Of a stretch of 64,000 nt of DNA, positions 29,399 to 38,592 are shown one piece after another. Within the stretch, counting starts at the first letter, position 1. Each line of letters begins with the position of its first letter. The notes below the pieces were generated by a model that was given only the letters and a program-made list of their open reading frames with translations, was not told the origin of the DNA and searched no databases. A program made the position numbers and the translations under genes. Origin of the DNA: CAWAHD01 sp963781785 (GTDB lineage Bacteria > Planctomycetota > Planctomycetia > Isosphaerales > Isosphaeraceae); contig CAWAHD010000004.1 of the NCBI GenBank assembly GCA_963781785.1, forward strand, positions 310,001 through 374,000. The letters run 5' to 3'.

Positions 29399-31447
29399 AT
29401 GAACCGCATCTGGCCCGCTGGGCTGCTGTCCCTCCTCCTGGCCGCGCCCGCCGGTCAGGCTCAGGATTCGAAGCCCGCCGACACCATCCCCGCGCCCACC
29501 AACGTCCAGGGCGCGGAGTATCCCCGGATCCATCCCGACCTGCGCGTGACGTTCCGGATCAAGGCGCCGGACGCTCAGAAGGTCGTCTTCGGGTTCTTCG
29601 ATAGCCAACGGTACCCGGCGAAGAAGGGCGAGGATGGCTTCTGGATCGCGACCACGGAACCGGAGGTGCCGGGGTTCCATTACTACAGGGTGTTCATCGA
29701 CGGCGCGGAGGTCAACGACCCCGGGAGCCACACGTTCTATGGGACCGGCAAGGATGCCAGCGGCATCGAGATCCCGGAGAAGGGCGTCGACTTCTACCTC
29801 CCCAAGGACGTGCCCCACGGCGAGGTCCGGGAGCGCGCGTACTTCTCCAAGACGACCCAGGCGTGGCGTCGCGCCTTCGTCTACACCCCGCCCCGTTACG
29901 ACAACGATCGCGACACGCGATACCCGGTCCTGTACCTGCAGCACGGCGGCGGCGAGGACGAGACGGGCTGGCCGAGACAGGGGAACGTCGCTTTCATCAT
30001 GGACAACCTGCTCGCCGAGCGGAAGGCGAGGCCGATGATCGTGGTCATGGAGCGGGGCTATGCGCGTCGGCCCGGCGAGGCGCCGCCCTCGTTCCGCCCG
30101 CCGTCGCCCCCCGCCGCGCCCGGACAGAATCGCCCCCCGCGCCCCGACTTCAGCCGGATGTTCAGCGCGTTCGAGGAGGTGATGGTCAAGGACCTGATCC
30201 CGATGATCGACGCGAACTATCGGACGATCCCTGACCGCGACAGCCGCGCGATGGCCGGGCTCTCCATGGGCGGCATGCAGACGTTCCAGATCACGCTCAA
30301 GCATCTCGATCTGTTCGCCTCCCTCGGCGGCTTCAGCGGCGGGGGCGGCGGCTTCGGCGGCGTCCCCTTCGACCCGAAGACGGCCCACAATGGCGTCATG
30401 GCGGACGCGAGCGAGTTCAACAAGAGGGTGCGTGTCCTCTGGCTCGGCATCGGCACGGCCGAGCCGAAGCGGATGTACGACAGCGTCAAGAGCTATCACG
30501 AGGCGCTGGAGAAAGCCGGGATCAAGCATGTGTACTACGAATCGCCCGGCACGTCGCACGAGTGGCTCACATGGCGGCGCAGCCTGCACGAGTTCGCCCC
30601 GCTCCTGTTCGTGAACGCGTCCGCTGCCGGCCGGACCGGCATGGGGCAGCGGCGAGCCATCGTGCTGAACCCCGACGACGTGCCCGCGTTTCCGGACCCG
30701 CCCGCCGGCTTCGACAAAGAGCGCACCGACGCGCCGCACGGTCAGTTGGAAATGATTACCTACGAATCCAAGTCGGTCGGCACGACCCGCAAGATGCAGG
30801 TGTATACGCCGCCGGGCTACTCCAAAGAGAAGAAGTATCCGGTGCTGTATCTATTGCACGGCATCGGCGGCGACGAAACGGAATGGCAGCGCTTCGCCAG
30901 GCCCAACATTCTCCTTGATAACCTGCTGGCCGAGGGGAAGATCATGCCCATGATCGTGGTCATGCCCAACGGCCGCGCGCAGAAGAACGACCGGGCCCAG
31001 GGGAACGTCTTCAGTACTGCACCAGCGTTCGCGGCGTTCGAGCAGGATCTACTCAAGGACGTGATCCCCGCGATCGAAGCACGCTACTCGGTGCAGGCGG
31101 ACCGCGAACACCGGGCGCTGGCCGGTCTGTCCATGGGCGGCGGCCAGTCGCTCAACTTCGGGCTGGCGCACCTCGATACCTTCGCGTGGGTCGGCGGTTT
31201 CTCCTCGGCCCCCAATACGAAGCCAGCGGCGCAGCTGGTGCCCGATCCGGCGAGCGCCAAGGACAAGCTGAAACTACTCTGGATCGCCTGCGGCAAGAGG
31301 GATGGCCTGATCCGCATCAGCCAGGCCGTGCATGCCTACCTCAAAGCCAAAGACGTCCCGCACGTCTGGCACGTGGACGGCAACGCGCACGACCCAACGG
31401 AGTGGAGGAACAACCTGTATCTCTTCTCCCAGCGCATATTCCGCTGA
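29399..31447 (+). CDS. Secreted double-domain esterase (feruloyl/acetyl esterase, XynZ/Fes-like)
   Basis: 682 residues with signal peptide MNRIWPAGLLSLLLAAPAG. A carbohydrate-binding-like beta-sandwich (about 30-135; LRVTFRIKAPDAQKVVFGFF) precedes two alpha/beta-hydrolase esterase domains in tandem. Each has the nucleophile elbow GLSMGG, with Ser at about residues 289 and 578, preceded by YPVLYLQHGGGEDETGW and YPVLYLLHGIGGDETEW. Single-esterase relatives are the usual form, so the tandem copy is a notable fusion or duplication. GGGAGGT seven bases before the ATG fixes the start. Expected to remove feruloyl or acetyl groups from plant polysaccharide. Placed 85 bp after the ThuA-PVC gene. Confidence 0.88.
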   Translation: MNRIWPAGLLSLLLAAPAGQAQDSKPADTIPAPTNVQGAEYPRIHPDLRVTFRIKAPDAQKVVFGFFDSQRYPAKKGEDGFWIATTEPEVPGFHYYRVFIDGAEVNDPGSHTFYGTGKDASGIEIPEKGVDFYLPKDVPHGEVRERAYFSKTTQAWRRAFVYTPPRYDNDRDTRYPVLYLQHGGGEDETGWPRQGNVAFIMDNLLAERKARPMIVVMERGYARRPGEAPPSFRPPSPPAAPGQNRPPRPDFSRMFSAFEEVMVKDLIPMIDANYRTIPDRDSRAMAGLSMGGMQTFQITLKHLDLFASLGGFSGGGGGFGGVPFDPKTAHNGVMADASEFNKRVRVLWLGIGTAEPKRMYDSVKSYHEALEKAGIKHVYYESPGTSHEWLTWRRSLHEFAPLLFVNASAAGRTGMGQRRAIVLNPDDVPAFPDPPAGFDKERTDAPHGQLEMITYESKSVGTTRKMQVYTPPGYSKEKKYPVLYLLHGIGGDETEWQRFARPNILLDNLLAEGKIMPMIVVMPNGRAQKNDRAQGNVFSTAPAFAAFEQDLLKDVIPAIEARYSVQADREHRALAGLSMGGGQSLNFGLAHLDTFAWVGGFSSAPNTKPAAQLVPDPASAKDKLKLLWIACGKRDGLIRISQAVHAYLKAKDVPHVWHVDGNAHDPTEWRNNLYLFSQRIFR

Positions 31448-31481
31448 AAGCCTGTGCGAAATCATCAAGGGAGATGTGAAC

Positions 31482-32900
31482 GTGGAAAAGGGGATTTTGT
31501 CGCGGCGTGGTTTCTTGGAGCGCTCCTTGGGAGCACTGGCGGCGGCAGGGCTGCCGGCCTGGTATGCCCGGCAACTCCTGGCCGCCCAGGAGGAAGGCCC
31601 GCTCAAGGCGACGTCCGCCAGCGATCGCCTGGTCATGGGCATCGTCGGCGTCGGCAGCCCACAGAGCCGCAGCTTGCAGGTCGTCGGTGAATCGCGCCCC
31701 TGCGTTCAATCGGGACAGTTGACCTTCGCGCTCGGCTGCGACGTCGATGCCGCTCATCGCAAGCGCGCCACGGAAGTGATGCGCCAGCGAGGGTTCCAGG
31801 ACTTCGAGGCCAACACGAAGGACTTCCGCGACCTCGTCAACAATAAGTCTCTCGATTGTCTGCTCATCACGACGCCCGACCACTGGCATGCCCAGGTGGC
31901 CATCGAGGCACTCAGGGCCGGCAAGGACGTCTACTGCGAGAAGCCGCTGACGTTGACTGTCGAAGAGTCGTTGGCGCTCCAAAAGGTGGTCAAGGACACC
32001 GGCCGCATCCTGCAAACCGGCAGTCAGCAGCGCACCGTTTATCGCGGCCTGTTCCGCCTGGCGGTCGAGTTGGTGCGCGCCGGCCGCCTTGGCAAAGTCA
32101 AGACCATTGAGTGCCGTGTCGGCGCCAATCCGACGAGCGGCCCGATCCCGGAAACGCCCGTGCCCGAGGGCCTTGACTGGGACTTCTGGCTCGGCCCGAC
32201 GGCGAAGGTGCCCTATCGCAAGAAGGGCAAGCAGTCCAACTGCCACTACGAGTTCCGCTGGTGGTACGATTACTCCGGTGGCAAGATGACCGACTGGGGA
32301 GCGCACCACCTGGACATCGCGCAATGGGCCCTGGGCAAGGACGGCAGCGGGCCGGTGGCGGTCGAAGTGCTGAAGGCGGATGCGCCCTACAAAGGCGGCG
32401 ATGGCTACAATGGCCATGCCCACTTTCGTGTCCAGTACACCTACGACAATGGCGCCAAGGTCATCGCCATGGACGGTGGCGGCACCGATGCCAAGGGCCT
32501 GGTCAACAAGGATGGCAAGGCGCCGAGCCGCCCCGTCGGTTCCAATGCGAATGGTGTGCTGATCCAGGGCGAGAACGGCACGATCTTCGTCAGCCGCGGC
32601 ACGCTCCTGGCGAGCGACTCCAAGATCCTTTCGGAGCCGCTCAAGCAAGACACAAAGATATACGATGGTCGGCCGACCAACCACATGCAGAACTTCGTTG
32701 ATTGCGTCAAAAGCCGCAAGCCCCCGATTTGCAACGCCACGGTTGGCGGCGGCTCGGTGATCGTCTGCCACATCGGCGTGATCGCACTCTGTACCGGCAA
32801 GAAGCTGAGATGGGACCCAGTCGCGCATCAATTCGACGACGCGGCTGCCAACCAGATGCTGTCCCGGCCACGCCGTGAGCCGTGGCAGCTCAGGGTGTAG
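31482..32900 (+). CDS. Tat-exported Gfo/Idh/MocA-family oxidoreductase
   Basis: 472 residues. The N-terminus has a twin-arginine signal (SRRGFLERSLGALAAAGLP). A Rossmann fold follows (MGIVGVGSPQSRS), then LLITTPDHWHAQVAIEALRA and the family signature CEKPLTLTVEES with the catalytic Lys. The C-terminal half is the usual open-faced beta-sheet domain (EFRWWYDYSGGKMTDWGAHH). Of two GTG candidates, the second is chosen because AAGGGAG lies eight bases upstream. Tat export implies folding with NAD(P) in the cytoplasm and action in the periplasm. It lies 34 bp after the esterase gene and is presumably co-transcribed, converting a sugar derivative released by the esterases. Confidence 0.92.
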   Translation: MEKGILSRRGFLERSLGALAAAGLPAWYARQLLAAQEEGPLKATSASDRLVMGIVGVGSPQSRSLQVVGESRPCVQSGQLTFALGCDVDAAHRKRATEVMRQRGFQDFEANTKDFRDLVNNKSLDCLLITTPDHWHAQVAIEALRAGKDVYCEKPLTLTVEESLALQKVVKDTGRILQTGSQQRTVYRGLFRLAVELVRAGRLGKVKTIECRVGANPTSGPIPETPVPEGLDWDFWLGPTAKVPYRKKGKQSNCHYEFRWWYDYSGGKMTDWGAHHLDIAQWALGKDGSGPVAVEVLKADAPYKGGDGYNGHAHFRVQYTYDNGAKVIAMDGGGTDAKGLVNKDGKAPSRPVGSNANGVLIQGENGTIFVSRGTLLASDSKILSEPLKQDTKIYDGRPTNHMQNFVDCVKSRKPPICNATVGGGSVIVCHIGVIALCTGKKLRWDPVAHQFDDAAANQMLSRPRREPWQLRV

Positions 32901-32931
32901 GCAGTGCCCTGCCCATCGAAGGAACATGAGT

Positions 32932-33945
32932 ATGAGCGACAAGTCTGTCTTCGCGCTGTTCCCGATCGTCGTCCTGTGCGTCTCCACCGCGTCGCTGCAC
33001 GCGCAAACGGGTCCGTCATCGCCGAACGGAGGGGCGCCCGGCGCGGCCGCTCAGCGCAACCCCGGCGACGCCGGACGCGTTCCTGGGGGGCTCGGTGGGG
33101 GTCGCCCGGGTGTGTTCGTCCGGCCGGGACCTCCGGCTCCGGTGCCTTCGCAAGTCGTTATGCCCAGGCCCACGCCCGAGGAACTCGTCAGGATCAATGG
33201 CAGCCTCAAGCAGTTTATCGAGAGCAACACCGCGCCCGAGAAGGCCCTGCTCAAGAAGTACGAGTCGCTCATCCTGCTCAGGATGCCGCGCGAGAATCCC
33301 TGCATCCGTCCCGTGCCCGGCATCCGCGGCACGCGGCATGCTCGCTTTGTCGAAACCGCCAAGAGCGGTGATTTCGACATCCTGTTCCTGGGCGACTCGA
33401 TCACCGACCTTTGGAACGTGGAGCACGATCGGGCCGGCAATCCAGGGGGCAAGCGAGTCTTCAACAAGTACTTCGGCGACATGAAGGTCGCCAATTTCGG
33501 TGTCTCAGGCGACACCACACAGGGCATTCTCTGGGGCCTGCAGAACGGCGAGGGCCAGGGCCACAAACCCAAGGCCATCATGCTCATGATCGGCACGAAC
33601 AATGCCGGCGGCGCCAGCGGCCCGGAAATCGCCGAAGGGATCGGTGCGGACGTCCTGGAATTGCGTAAAGACTTTCCCGACGCCAAGATCATGCTGCTGG
33701 CCATCTTCCCTCGAGGCAGCAGCCCCGCCGATCCTAACCGCGTCAAGATTGAAGAGGCCAACAATATCATCGCCAAGCTTGACGATCAGAAGCATGTCTT
33801 CTTCGTCAACATCAACTCGAGGTTCCTGGATGAAAAGGGCGGCCTGATTGGCTTCCGCCAAAGCGACAACCTCCACCCGATCGATCACGGGTACGAGATC
33901 TGGGCGTCTACCGTCGCGCCGAAGCTGAAAAGCTGGGTCAGGTGA
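32932..33945 (+). CDS. Secreted GDSL/SGNH-family esterase
   Basis: 337 residues with signal peptide SVFALFPIVVLCVSTASLHA and a low-complexity Pro/Gly linker (about 28-75). All SGNH blocks are present: FLGDSIT with Ser156, NFGVSGD (block II Gly), MIGTNN (block III Asn), and DNLHP with Asp312 and His315. The arrangement matches platelet-activating-factor acetylhydrolase-like and carbohydrate acetylesterases. The second ATG is chosen because AAGGA lies eight bases upstream. It lies 31 bp after the Gfo/Idh gene and is the last gene of the exported carbohydrate-processing set; removal of acetyl groups from a polysaccharide is the likely role. Confidence 0.9.
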   Translation: MSDKSVFALFPIVVLCVSTASLHAQTGPSSPNGGAPGAAAQRNPGDAGRVPGGLGGGRPGVFVRPGPPAPVPSQVVMPRPTPEELVRINGSLKQFIESNTAPEKALLKKYESLILLRMPRENPCIRPVPGIRGTRHARFVETAKSGDFDILFLGDSITDLWNVEHDRAGNPGGKRVFNKYFGDMKVANFGVSGDTTQGILWGLQNGEGQGHKPKAIMLMIGTNNAGGASGPEIAEGIGADVLELRKDFPDAKIMLLAIFPRGSSPADPNRVKIEEANNIIAKLDDQKHVFFVNINSRFLDEKGGLIGFRQSDNLHPIDHGYEIWASTVAPKLKSWVR

Positions 33946-34165
33946 GGTGATCGCTCCAGACCTCGCGAAAAATCAGGCTTCGGGGTGCAAGCACATTGGT
34001 TCACGATGCTGGGCGTCGGCCCCCCTTGCAGGAACATCGCGAGAGCTTCGGCCATGGGGGCCTGGTGGTCTGACTCACCTGGGCTTCGGGTTCGTGGCCT
34101 TGATCACCACGCTTGCGGCGCCGCTGCGGCAAGAACGGCCGTCGCCGGGCCGATCTGCTCTACGC

Positions 34166-34480
34166 TCACCGGGCTCGGGAACGGCTGCGGAATTCGCGTG
34201 GGGTCAAGCCCGTTTCCCGCCGGAAGACCGTCGAGAGGTGCTTCGCCTCCGAGAAGCCCGAGTTCGTGGCGACCTGGGCCATCGGCAGGTCCGTGTCCGA
34301 TAGAAGGGCCCTGGCCCGCTCCATGCGGCCCCGGCGGATTTCCTCGCCCACGCCACGCCCCAGGGCGCTTTGAAACCGATCCGCTCGCCCGGGAGTGCCG
34401 CGCTGGAGAGGGGCGGGCGGGCCAGCTTGCAGAGCAGGTCGTCGTTGCCGGCGTACTCGCTCGCGCCGGGAATCCGCCGA
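34166..34480 (-). pseudogene. XylR-type AraC regulator relic with an internal deletion
   Basis: The 3' part (34166 to about 34370) encodes a nearly complete AraC DNA-binding end: RFQSALGRGVGEEIRRGRME, DLPMAQVATNSGFSEAKHLS and VFRRETGLTPREFR. Immediately upstream, in another frame, is the end of a LacI/XylR-like sugar-binding domain: DLLCKLARPPLSSAALPGER. In XylR-type regulators these are separated by about 80 residues that are missing here, and the join is out of frame. The start of the sugar-binding domain is also absent. It lies 0.2 kb beyond the exported carbohydrate gene set and could have been its regulator. The rest of the interval 33946-34847 shows no gene. Confidence 0.68.
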
Positions 34481-34847
34481 AGGTCACCCCCCTACGATAC
34501 ACGGCCTCCTGGGTCGGGAACACGTTCGGCGGCCGGTGCCGCGCTGAATGGCCGGATCGAGCGTCCATCGGTCAATACGGACGTGCAGCAATCCGTTCTC
34601 ACTCCGCCCCCCGGGCCGACGTTCTCCGGGCTCACCGAAGTTGGAGCGACGCGCGCTGGCCCGTTTTGGTCCGATAGCAATTCGTCCGGGCGACATGACA
34701 TCGTTAGACCCCTACTGGACGCCAGCCCCGTTAGCGAGAACGACGAATAGTCGGATGAAGCCGCGCCGATGCCGAAAAAACTCAACAAGCGCCTCGATCG
34801 GCGGCGCACGCCCAATGAAGATTCGCAACCGAGCTTGACCGAGCAGA

Positions 34848-35786
34848 TTACACGTTCGAGCTGGCGAGGGCTTTCTCGATTGCCTCCCGAGTTCCCATCG
34901 GCCTGATTGAAAAAACCTCTAGGGCTGTCTTGTCCCGAACCACAGTGGGGTTCTTCAGCCCTTCGATCAAGTGCCGCCCGATCTCGAACGCCGTCGGTGT
35001 GACAAGGGCCAGCCACAGGCTCGACAGGTACGGAGTCAATACTGGCACGGAAATCAACCAGCGCGGCAACCCCTTCTGCCGAGCATATTCACGAAGCATA
35101 TCGCCATAGGACGTGACTTCCGCGCCGCCGATTTCGAAGATGCGGCTTTTGCCTGGGGGCAAATCTCTCGCCGCCAAGAGGTAGGCCAGCAAGTCGTCGA
35201 CGGCGATCGGCTGGGTCGCCGTCGTGAGCCAGCGAGGACAGAGCATGACCGGCAGGCGGTCGGTCAGCGACTTGACCAGTTCAAACGACAAACTGCCGGT
35301 TCCAATCACCACGGACGCACGGAACTCGACGGTTTCGACGCCCGAATCTTGCAGGATTTGTCCGACCTCGTGACGACTACGTAGGTGCGGCGAGAGTTTC
35401 TGATCGTCGTCGCCCAGGCCACCCAGGTAGATGATCCGCCGTACTCCGGCCTTCTTTGCGGCCTGAGCGAAGTTGGTTGCCGCTCGCCGATCCTCCTTCT
35501 CAAAATCCTTCGAGCCGGACATCAGGTGGACGAGGTAGTACGCAGTGGTGACGCTATGCAACGCTTCGTCGAGCGAAGTAGGGTCAAGAACATCGCCCCG
35601 GACGATCTGCGTGCGTTCCTCGACAAGCGGCCGCAGTTTGTGCGGGTCTCGGGCCAAACACCGAAGGGTGACCGGCTCGCGTTCGAGCAGAGGGATCAAC
35701 CGCCCACCAACATAACCGGTTGCCCCCGTCAAAAGCACGACGGGAGCACTCGCCACGTCAGGGTTCTCCCGCTCCGGCTGCAACAT
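34848..35786 (-). CDS. NmrA/YbjT-like NAD(P)-binding SDR protein
   Basis: 312 residues of the atypical extended short-chain dehydrogenase type. The nucleotide-binding motif GATGYVGG sits near residue 20, followed by ARDPHKLRPL and RGDVLDPTSLDEAL, as in YbjT-like proteins. RRIIYLGGLGDD and FEIGGAEVTSYGDMLREYAR complete the fold. Many relatives continue into a DUF2867 domain to about 480 residues. Here the product ends at ALASSNV, where that domain would begin, so this is either a natural short form or a C-terminal truncation. It is divergent from the DUF1990 gene across about 120 bp. A quinone or flavin-related redox-sensing role is possible but not shown. Confidence 0.82.
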   Translation of the reverse strand: MLQPERENPDVASAPVVLLTGATGYVGGRLIPLLEREPVTLRCLARDPHKLRPLVEERTQIVRGDVLDPTSLDEALHSVTTAYYLVHLMSGSKDFEKEDRRAATNFAQAAKKAGVRRIIYLGGLGDDDQKLSPHLRSRHEVGQILQDSGVETVEFRASVVIGTGSLSFELVKSLTDRLPVMLCPRWLTTATQPIAVDDLLAYLLAARDLPPGKSRIFEIGGAEVTSYGDMLREYARQKGLPRWLISVPVLTPYLSSLWLALVTPTAFEIGRHLIEGLKNPTVVRDKTALEVFSIRPMGTREAIEKALASSNV

Positions 35787-35907
35787 CGTGCTCGGTCAGA
35801 CTCCCGGTTGGGAAGTACGTCGTGTTGTGGATCGTATGGTACGGGGGCATTTTACCGTTTGTTGAATCGCAGCACAGGCACGGCTACAGACGAAATCGAA
35901 CGTGAGG

Positions 35908-36492
35908 ATGTTGTCGTTGCGAAAGCCGTCTGTTGATACCCTGCGCCGTTTCATGGCGGCGCAGGCGAAGCTCCCCTGCACCTACGAGGCAGTAAGAGCA
36001 ACCGCCGACACGCCACCCGCTGGTTATGTCGTGGATCGAACCCGCACGAAGCTGGGCGAAGGCGAGCCGGTGTTCCGGTCGGCCATAACTGCATTACGGC
36101 GGTGGGATCAGTTCCGCCTCGGCTGGATCGAGGCGTGGTCGCCGGATACGCCGATCCAGCCCGGCGAGGTCGTGGCGGTGATAGGGCGGGCAATCGGCGT
36201 GTGGTGGCTAAACGCCTGCCGGATCGTATACATCGTAAACGAGGCGGGGCCACTTTCGAATTTCGGCTTCGCCTACGGCGCGTTGCCGCGCCGCGTCGAG
36301 AGCGGTGAGGAACGATTCTTAATCGAGTGGAACCGGTGCGATCACACCCTCTGGTTCGCCATCGCTGCGTTTTCCCGCCCGAACCACTTCTTAACCCGGT
36401 TTGGGTACCCGGTCGTTCGGAGATTGCAGAAACGATTCCGTCGGGACTCGGCGTCGTCGATGCTCAAGGCTGTTCGCCTTGGCGAAGATTGA
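35908..36492 (+). CDS. DUF1990 family protein
   Basis: 194 residues. The central block VDRTRTKLGEGEPVFRSAIT, ALRRWDQFRLGWIEAW and NFGFAYGALPRRVESGEERF is characteristic of DUF1990, a small beta-rich fold without assigned function. The ATG at MLSLRKPSVDTL is preferred over a GTG six bases upstream because the family usually starts with this motif. Divergent from the NmrA-like SDR gene, a pairing that suggests shared regulation from the 120-bp spacer. No signal peptide or membrane segment seen. Confidence 0.82.
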   Translation: MLSLRKPSVDTLRRFMAAQAKLPCTYEAVRATADTPPAGYVVDRTRTKLGEGEPVFRSAITALRRWDQFRLGWIEAWSPDTPIQPGEVVAVIGRAIGVWWLNACRIVYIVNEAGPLSNFGFAYGALPRRVESGEERFLIEWNRCDHTLWFAIAAFSRPNHFLTRFGYPVVRRLQKRFRRDSASSMLKAVRLGED

Positions 36493-36794
36493 AGCCGCTT
36501 TCAATACCGCGCTCGATTGGTGATTGCTAAGCGAAAAACCGGTCTCCGCGATGTGTTGATCGCGCTCTGTTCTGTTTTCAAATCGGGGCGACTGGACACG
36601 GTGAGAACTTTTTCTCGAGGGCGTTGCGGGGTGAGACTTCGACTTGCTACGGCGGCTAGAGGACGGAAAGCAATCCTCAGAATGATCTTGCGTCAGTGGT
36701 CCGTGATTGCCACAAACACGATTAGGCACCCGGTACCTGCATAACTCTCGGAGGAGCCCGCTACGATTAAATGGAAACTGAGTGCGGTTGGAGG
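36493..36794. other. Interval without a recognisable gene
   Basis: About 300 bp between the DUF1990 stop and the end of the convergent beta-lactamase fragment. Short open frames exist on both strands but none has a ribosome site or familiar protein sequence. No repeat or hairpin of note was seen. Confidence 0.4.
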
Positions 36795-37262
36795 CTACTC
36801 TCGTGCGCCGAGCAGTGCCTCCAGAATTTCGCTCTGATGAAATAACGCCATGTGCGCTGTCTGATTGGACGCGATTACGAAGAGAACATCCTCATCGACA
36901 TACCACCGAAAATCAGCATAAAAGATGGCGTTGCTACCATTGTGCGCGATGACTTTCGTCCCGAGTCGACTCTGACTGATGGTCCAGCCGCAACCGTTGA
37001 ATGAATCGCTGCCGGGTTCTTCGCGGACATGAGGGTGAAGGAGTTTGGTTTTCGCCGTGCCCGAAAGCACGGCTTCGCCTTTCAAGGCTCGCTGCCACTT
37101 GAATAGGTCTCCGACGGTCGAGAGAATGCCGCCGTTGGCCCGCAAGTTCCACCAAGGTCCGATTTCGGCCCAAGGCTGATCTCGCGGCGTGCCCCAATCA
37201 AAGCCGGTCAATGTGTAGCCGCGCGAAAGCTTCTCATTGATCCAGTTGGGGAACTTGTAACC
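36795..37262 (-). pseudogene. C-terminal fragment of a class C beta-lactamase-family serine hydrolase
   Basis: Reads NWINEKLSRGYTLTGFDWGT, WWNLRANGGILSTVGDLFKW and VIAHNGSNAIFYADFRWYVD, matching the last third of beta-lactamase-related serine hydrolases (penicillin-binding-protein-like); HNGSN corresponds to the third active-site box. The SxxK and YxN boxes are absent because the sequence is cut at about 37262, where IS110-like sequence begins on the other strand. The cut end lies at the IS relic, so insertion or IS-mediated deletion probably destroyed the gene. Confidence 0.75.
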
Positions 37263-37950
37263 GGTCTACGGTGGCGAGACTGAGGTATGGAGCCCGGTCA
37301 GCGTGCCAGGACCCGAGGATGAGGATCAACGGCACGTGCACCGGGAGCTGGATCAACTTCGGCGCGAACGCACCGCTCACGGCAATCGCGTCCGCGGTCT
37401 GCTGGCGGCCATCGGCGTCAAGATCAGCCGCAAACTGTTCTCGACCGCCGGCCTTGAAGAACTGAGGCAGTGGAACGGTCAGCCAGTGCCTGAGGGCCTC
37501 AAGCGGCGACTGGTGCATGAGTTCGAGCGCATGGAACTGCCGGAGCACCCGATCCAAGCCATGGAGGTCGGCAGGCCCGGCAGATCTGCGACGATCAGAC
37601 CCGCCATGTCGAGAAGGTTCGCACAGTGATGGGGCTCAAGGGCGGAGGACAAACCACGGCGTCAATCCTGGTGTCCGAGTTCTTCGGCTGGCGGAAGCGT
37701 GACAATCGTCGTCAGGTCGCTGCTTTGGCGGGGCTGACGCCGACGACTTACCACCGCGGCGACACCAACGTCGAGCAGGGCATCAGCAAGGCCGGCAATG
37801 CGTTGGTCCGGTGGATCATGGTCAAGTTCGCCTCGAGTTGGTTGCGGTTCCAACCCGCCAGCGCGTTGGATCAGTGGTACCATAAGCGGTTCGGCGGCGG
37901 CACGTTCCGCATTAAAACGACATCCATTGTTAATGGACGGCCAGATTGAT
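37263..37950 (+). mobile_element. IS110-family transposase remnant (C-terminal half, frame-broken)
   Basis: From about 37283 the sequence reads VPGPEDEDQRHVHRELDQLR, RERTAHGNRVRGLLAAIG and, after a frame change near 37570, RHVEKVRTVMGLKGGGQTTA, AALAGLTPTTYHRGDTNVEQ and GISKAGNALVRWIMVKFASS. This is the IS116/IS110/IS902 transposase domain with its C-terminal catalytic Ser region. The N-terminal DEDD RuvC-like domain is missing, and the similarity stops at HKRFGGGTF without the normal C-terminus. IS110 elements lack long terminal repeats and none was found. An inactive relic that truncates the neighbouring beta-lactamase gene. Confidence 0.82.
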
Positions 37951-38072
37951 GGGTAAGCCCGTTGCCTCTGACGCGCAGGCAACGAGCCGCCGAGAAGTCG
38001 CAATTCAACTGACGCCGATGTGCGCGATCATCGTCGAAGGATCGCTGCGGGGCCCTCATCGGGTTGGTCTGC

Positions 38073-38090
38073 GCACGACCGCCGTCGTGC
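38073..38090. other. Short perfect hairpin
   Basis: GCACGAC and GTCGTGC form a 7-bp stem with a CGCC loop. No U-tract follows, and no gene ends nearby, so its role is unclear. Confidence 0.3.
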
Positions 38091-38592
38091 ACCGTCGCAT
38101 GCGGCGGGGAGTCGAATTCGACAAGGCAAGGAACGCCGATCGACAAGCGCGAATTCGACTGAGCTACCGCGCCGGCCAACCGCCGAGGTTCGCCAGGTGG
38201 TGCACGCGCAGACGCGCGGCGAGCTCAATCGTGGCCTTTCGCTCCGCGAAAGTACGTGCTTGCGACTGCCCGGCAAAAACCGGCCCAGCAGCCGCCCTCC
38301 GTTGAGTTTTCCTGCCGAGCCTGCCAGCCTAGTGGTCTGCCAAACTTCGATTGGCGCGTTGATCGGCGCGGGTCTCCGGCACCCGAACGGTCCCCGCCGC
38401 TCGCAAGACCGAAGGTCTCCGCGCTTCCCACCAGTCAGTCGAAGATTGACGGCTCCCTAGGACGCTGGTCCCCGGCCGGGCCAGGATACCCGCCAGCTCG
38501 GCCGACATCGCGGTCTTCCCCCCGCGGAACAGCCAAATTGGGGCATTGCCCGAGCTCGGACGTGAGGGCAGCATCGTAAAGCCCGCCTGCAG

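Noticed and set aside
37263..37950. An active IS110 element
   Set aside because: The DEDD catalytic half and the natural C-terminus are missing and the remaining part is frame-broken.
38101..38180. A complete tRNA gene on the minus strand
   Set aside because: The 5' end GGCGCGGTAGCTCAGT is tRNA-like, but the D-stem does not close, no anticodon stem can be drawn, and the T-arm region is a simple palindrome (GTCGAATTCGAC).
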